NCBI GenBank assembly: GCA_903859225.1
Contig: CAIOLV010000144.1
Coordinates: 1-9,025, forward strand
From: an uncultured bacterium
GTDB taxonomy: Bacteria > Bipolaricaulota > Bipolaricaulia > UBA7950 > UBA9294
Direction: 5' to 3'
DNA: 9,025 bases
Under the pieces are notes generated by a model. That model was given only the letters and a program-made list of their open reading frames with translations, searched no databases and was not told where the DNA came from. Positions 6,224-9,025 of this stretch are shown here, piece by piece; positions within the stretch are counted from its first letter, which is position 1, and each line of letters begins with the position of its first letter. The position numbers and the translations under genes are program-made.

Positions 6224-7114
6224 ATGAATGGCGAGAAGTACTTCCTGATCGTCAACCTGATCGCTGGACAGGGCCGCTGCAAGGCGGTCTTTCCTCGAGT
6301 CAAGGCCGCTCTCGAGCGGCGGCACATCTCGTACGATCTTCACTACACGAACGAACCCATGGAAGCGATCGACGTCGCCAAGATGGGCATCGAAGCGGGG
6401 TTCACCCGCATCGTGGCAATGGGCGGAGATGGAACGGTCAACGAGGTCGCCAACGGCGTCCTCGGTTCGGCCGCCGCCTTGGGCGTAATCCCCGCCGGAA
6501 CGGGGAACGACTTCGTCCGCATGCTTGGCATTCCGGCCGATCCTCTGCAGGCCGTGCAGATGCTGCCAAAGGCCGCGGAGCGAACGGTGGACGTTGGCCG
6601 CGTCGCCGAGGACCGGTACTTCGTCAACGGGCTCGGCATCGGCATCGACGCGCAGGTCGCGCGCGACGTCCTCGCGATGGAACGCTTGCGCGGGGCGCCA
6701 GCCTACATCTACGCCGCCATCAAGGAAGTCTTCCGCTTCGAAGCGTTCCCCGTGAAGATCGAGGGGCAGGGGATCTCGGAGGATCTCCGCTGTATCTCGC
6801 TCGGCGTATCGAACGGGAAGTACTGCGGCGGAGGCTTCATGCTCGCCCCGCGGGCGACGGTGGATGACGGCCTGATCGATGTCGCGGCGATTGGTGACTT
6901 CTCGAAAGTGGAGCGACTCTTGCGTTTGCCGCAGGCGCGCGCCGGCAAACACCTCAAGCTCCCCCAGGTCCACTACATGCAGGTCCCGCGGATAACGCTC
7001 GCTTCGGAAGCGAAGCTGATCGCCCACATCGACGGGGAACCCTACGAGTTGCCGCGAACAGCGTTCACGGTGAGCGTCGTCCCCAAGGCGCTTCGCGTCC
7101 TTGTGCCAGCCTAG
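6224..7114 (+). CDS. Diacylglycerol kinase / YegS-BmrU-like lipid kinase
   Basis: A 296-residue soluble lipid kinase of the DAGK catalytic family, the usual length for YegS, DgkB and BmrU. It is expected to transfer phosphate from ATP to diacylglycerol or another membrane lipid at the inner face of the membrane. Visible motifs are IVNLIAGQGR (9-18, where most members have NPxxG, so L12 replaces the proline), MGGDGTVNEVANG (66-78, the nucleotide-binding GGDGT) and IPAGTGNDF (89-97). A beta-sandwich C-terminal domain follows, with the NGLGIGIDAQVA stretch and SNGKYCGGGFMLAP. It begins 33 nt after the methyltransferase and has its own strong -35, so it need not be part of the thiamine operon. 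It ends on a CTAG shared with the stop of mutL. The exact lipid substrate cannot be read from sequence. Confidence 0.9.
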   Translation: MNGEKYFLIVNLIAGQGRCKAVFPRVKAALERRHISYDLHYTNEPMEAIDVAKMGIEAGFTRIVAMGGDGTVNEVANGVLGSAAALGVIPAGTGNDFVRMLGIPADPLQAVQMLPKAAERTVDVGRVAEDRYFVNGLGIGIDAQVARDVLAMERLRGAPAYIYAAIKEVFRFEAFPVKIEGQGISEDLRCISLGVSNGKYCGGGFMLAPRATVDDGLIDVAAIGDFSKVERLLRLPQARAGKHLKLPQVHYMQVPRITLASEAKLIAHIDGEPYELPRTAFTVSVVPKALRVLVPA

Positions 7115-8844
7115 CGGCCGAACCTACGGTCCAGTTCTGCGCGATCGATGGCGAACACGATCGGCCGCCCGTGCGGACAGCTGTACGGGTTCTCCTGCTG
7201 CATCAACTGATCGACGAGCGCCTGGGCTTCGACGAGCGGGATCCGGTCGCCGGCCTTGATCGCCGCCGCGCACGCCAGCTGCGTAAGGATGCCGTCGAAC
7301 AACGCCTCCTCGACATCCCCTTCCTCGCGAAGCACGTCGACCAACGCGTCGACGACACTCTGGAAGCCGCGAGGCGTCTGTTCGTCGGCCAAGGCCTGCG
7401 GATACTCGCGCAGGAGGAACGTGCCGCCTCCGAATTCCTCGAGGACCACGCCGGCACGTTCGAGCCTTGCGAGGCCGGCGCCGACGATTTCCGCGGCCTC
7501 AAACGGAAGCTCGATGCGCGCCGGGAGAAGGAAGAGCTGCCGCACGATTCCGGAGTCTCCGAACTCGCGCCGCAGCCGCTCGTAGAGGATTCGCTCGTGC
7601 GCAATGTGCTGATCGACGATCTCCAACCCCGTTACCGTCTCCACCAAGAGGTACATGTCGTGCAGCTGCCCGACGACGCGTCGCTCCGACGCCAGGCTCA
7701 CTTCTTCTGGCTCGCGCGACGCGGTCGTAGACATCGGGAGGCCGAGTGACAACGGCCGTGCCGTCGCCGCGTCACGCACCATCTGTGCTCCACCCCCGGC
7801 GAAGGACTCCGTGTCGGGAGGTTCCTCGCGGCCGCCGACGGGGATCCGGCCCATCATGCTCGGTGATGTCAGCGCCTGGTGCAGCGCTGCGGCCACCGCG
7901 TCCTGCACCTCGCGCGAGTTGGCAAACCGGACCTCCTCTTTCCGCGGGTGGATGTTGACGTCGACTTGGTCCGGAGGTAGATCGACGCACAGGACGGCGA
8001 TGGGAAAGCTGCCGGGACGAAGGATCCCGCTATAGGCGCCCGCGAGGATGTACCCCAACCCGCGATCGTTGACCGATCTTCGATTGACGACAAACAGCTG
8101 GTCTCGTCGATTCCCGCGTTTGACGTCGCGGTGACTGATGCAGCCGCTCACACGGATCGCGCCCCGCCGACCGTCCAGCGGAATCATCCCTCGCGCGACG
8201 TCGGCCCCGTAGACCTGGCCGATGCGTTCGAGCAACGTCCGAACGCGCGGCGCCGCGAACGCCTCGCGCCCGTCGTGCGACAGCACGAAACCGACGTCCG
8301 GAAGCATGAGGGCGAAGCGCTGCACGAGGCGGTTGATGTGCAGCGCCTCGGTGCGCGGCGCCCCCATGAACTTGGCGCGCGCCGGCAGGTTGAAGAACAG
8401 ATCCCTCACTTCTACGGTCGTTCCCGGGCCGCGGGAGTCGGGCAGCGGCTCCTCTGCACCGCTGGGTGAGAGCGCCAGTCCGTACGCCTCGCTCGCTCCA
8501 GCGGCGCGAGACACCAGCCGAACGTGCGCCACGGCGGCAACGCTCGCCAACGCCTCGCCACGGAACCCCAACGTGCGCAACGCCCCGAGATCCTCGACAC
8601 TCCGGATCTTGCTCGTCGCGTGCCGTTCACCACACAGCCGCAGATCCTCCACCGTCATCCCGCAGCCGTCGTCGCGCACGACGATCTCGGCCAGCCCGCC
8701 GGCACGCAGCTCGATCCCGATTTGCTGGCTCCCCGCATCGATCGCGTTCTCCATCAGCTCCTTGACCACGGACACGGGGCGATCGATGACCTCTCCCGCG
8801 GCGATCTTCTGGCTGAGTTCCTTCGCGAGGCGCTGGATCGGCAT
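7111..8844 (-). CDS. mutL: DNA mismatch repair protein MutL with endonuclease-type C-terminus
   Basis: A 577-residue MutL. The N-terminal GHKL ATPase domain shows IAAGEVIDRPVSVVKELMEN (14-33, catalytic E32, Mg-binding N33), DDGCGM (58-63), RHATSKI (74-80), GFRGEAL (93-99) and VDVNIHPRKEEVRF (294-307). A short linker (~330-385) makes it smaller than the 600-650 residues common in the family. The C-terminal domain carries the nicking-endonuclease set: DQHIAHERILYE (411-422, Ile where the canonical DQHA has Ala), ACAAAIKAG (524-532), SCPHGRP (555-561) and a final FGR (575-577). It should therefore nick the new strand itself after MutS recognition, as in bacteria without MutH. The ATG at 8844 starts the conserved N-terminus; no SD is seen, but a -10-like element lies 6 nt upstream. 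mutS is not in the window. The stop codon overlaps the lipid kinase stop. Confidence 0.96.
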   Translation of the reverse strand: MPIQRLAKELSQKIAAGEVIDRPVSVVKELMENAIDAGSQQIGIELRAGGLAEIVVRDDGCGMTVEDLRLCGERHATSKIRSVEDLGALRTLGFRGEALASVAAVAHVRLVSRAAGASEAYGLALSPSGAEEPLPDSRGPGTTVEVRDLFFNLPARAKFMGAPRTEALHINRLVQRFALMLPDVGFVLSHDGREAFAAPRVRTLLERIGQVYGADVARGMIPLDGRRGAIRVSGCISHRDVKRGNRRDQLFVVNRRSVNDRGLGYILAGAYSGILRPGSFPIAVLCVDLPPDQVDVNIHPRKEEVRFANSREVQDAVAAALHQALTSPSMMGRIPVGGREEPPDTESFAGGGAQMVRDAATARPLSLGLPMSTTASREPEEVSLASERRVVGQLHDMYLLVETVTGLEIVDQHIAHERILYERLRREFGDSGIVRQLFLLPARIELPFEAAEIVGAGLARLERAGVVLEEFGGGTFLLREYPQALADEQTPRGFQSVVDALVDVLREEGDVEEALFDGILTQLACAAAIKAGDRIPLVEAQALVDQLMQQENPYSCPHGRPIVFAIDRAELDRRFGR

Positions 8845-8850
8845 GCGGCA

Positions 8851-8879
8851 AGGCTACTCCATCGTCCGTTGTCTCACAA
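8851..8879 (-). promoter_or_regulatory. Predicted leaderless promoter of mutL
   Basis: On the minus strand: TTGTGA (8879-8874, 4 of 6 to TTGACA), a 17-nt spacer, and TAGCCT (8856-8851, matching TAnnnT), then six bases before the ATG at 8844. A GGAG lies 12 nt from the start codon, too far for a normal SD. The hexamers are weak alone, but the same geometry recurs at the other unit-leading genes. Confidence 0.45.
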
Positions 8880-8886
8880 TTGGCGC

Positions 8887-8915
8887 TTGGCCAGCGCTGC
8901 GCGCCAGGCTATCGT
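8887..8915 (+). promoter_or_regulatory. Predicted leaderless promoter of the right-edge gene
   Basis: TTGGCC (8887-8892, 4 of 6 to TTGACA), a 17-nt spacer and TATCGT (8910-8915, 4 of 6 to TATAAT), then six bases before the ATG at 8922. Its -35 lies 7 bp from the divergent mutL -35, so the two promoters stand back to back within 77 bp. Confidence 0.45.
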
Positions 8916-8921
8916 AGGCAC

Positions 8922-9025
8922 ATGCACACCATCACGGGTCTTCGAAAAGCTCTCGGGCTCTCGACGGCCAATCAGGTCAGGAACCGGATTGAGGCGGTAC
9001 GCGACGTTCTTGAGCCTCACCTCCG
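8922..9025 (+). CDS. Unidentified protein, N-terminal 34 codons (runs off right edge)
   Basis: An open frame from ATG at 8922 to the window end, starting MHTITGLRKALGLSTANQVR and followed by an N-R-I-E-A-V-R-D-V-L run. The segment is rich in Arg, Leu and Ala and reads as two helices with a short turn (ALGLSTANQVRNRIEAV), which would suit a helix-turn-helix DNA-binding start, but 34 residues are too few to assign a family. Support for it being a real gene is the promoter-like pair 17 nt apart ending six bases before the ATG, the lack of a competing gene on the other strand, and the divergent position next to mutL. No SD is seen. Confidence 0.55.
   Translation, partial: MHTITGLRKALGLSTANQVRNRIEAVRDVLEPHL

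Noticed and set aside
5347..6327. A 326-codon minus-strand open frame opposite the methyltransferase.
   Set aside because: Low-complexity Arg/Ser/Pro/Ala composition and no motif; the plus strand encodes a complete methyltransferase with all SAM motifs.
6128..7027. A 299-codon minus-strand open frame opposite the lipid kinase.
   Set aside because: It mirrors the kinase codons, is rich in Asp/His/Arg with no recognisable motif, and has no SD or promoter-like sequence noted. A shadow of the real gene.

Overview
The window is compact, GC-rich bacterial chromosome with normal housekeeping and salvage genes. I see no mobile element, phage gene, CRISPR array or tRNA/rRNA gene. Both edges cut through genes. 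The TPP riboswitch, the MutL with an endonuclease domain (as in bacteria without MutH), the lipid kinase and the M42 aminopeptidase all indicate a free-living bacterium. Several genes at the head of transcription units appear to have a -10 hexamer only 6-7 nt before the start codon and no clear Shine-Dalgarno (SD) sequence. That leaderless habit is known from Deinococcus-Thermus, Actinobacteria and some deep-branching or uncultivated phyla. I cannot name the phylum from sequence alone.

Layout, left to right. (1) Positions 1-1040, minus strand: a two-gene unit. An XRE-cupin transcription factor (GTG at 1040) is followed, with a 14-nt overlap, by the N-terminus of a [2Fe-2S]/FAD amine-oxidase-type flavoprotein that runs off the left edge. 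A 22-bp near-perfect dyad at 1063-1084 lies between the regulator and the divergent gene. (2) Positions 1135-2202, plus: an M42-family metallo-aminopeptidase followed by a strong hairpin terminator. (3) Positions 2242-6190, plus: a thiamine operon. It has a promoter, a TPP riboswitch with an apparent SD-sequestering hairpin, then thiamine pyrophosphokinase, a ThiX-like permease, a ThiY/NMT1-like binding lipoprotein, a ThiZ-like ATPase and a class I SAM methyltransferase of unknown role. All four junctions overlap by 4 or 8 nt. (4) Positions 6224-7114, plus: a diacylglycerol/lipid kinase with its own promoter. (5) Positions 7111-8844, minus: MutL, convergent with the kinase and sharing its stop on a CTAG palindrome. 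(6) Positions 8922-9025, plus: the start of an unidentified protein, divergent from mutL.

How they work together: when TPP is scarce the riboswitch should open translation of the pyrophosphokinase. Through overlapping start/stop codons this should also favour an importer for a thiamine precursor or thiamine itself. The kinase then converts imported or salvaged thiamine to TPP. The methyltransferase at the operon's end is coupled to the same switch and has no assigned thiamine role, so it is the best candidate here for something undescribed. The second notable pattern is the split between leaderless first genes and SD-bearing internal genes.
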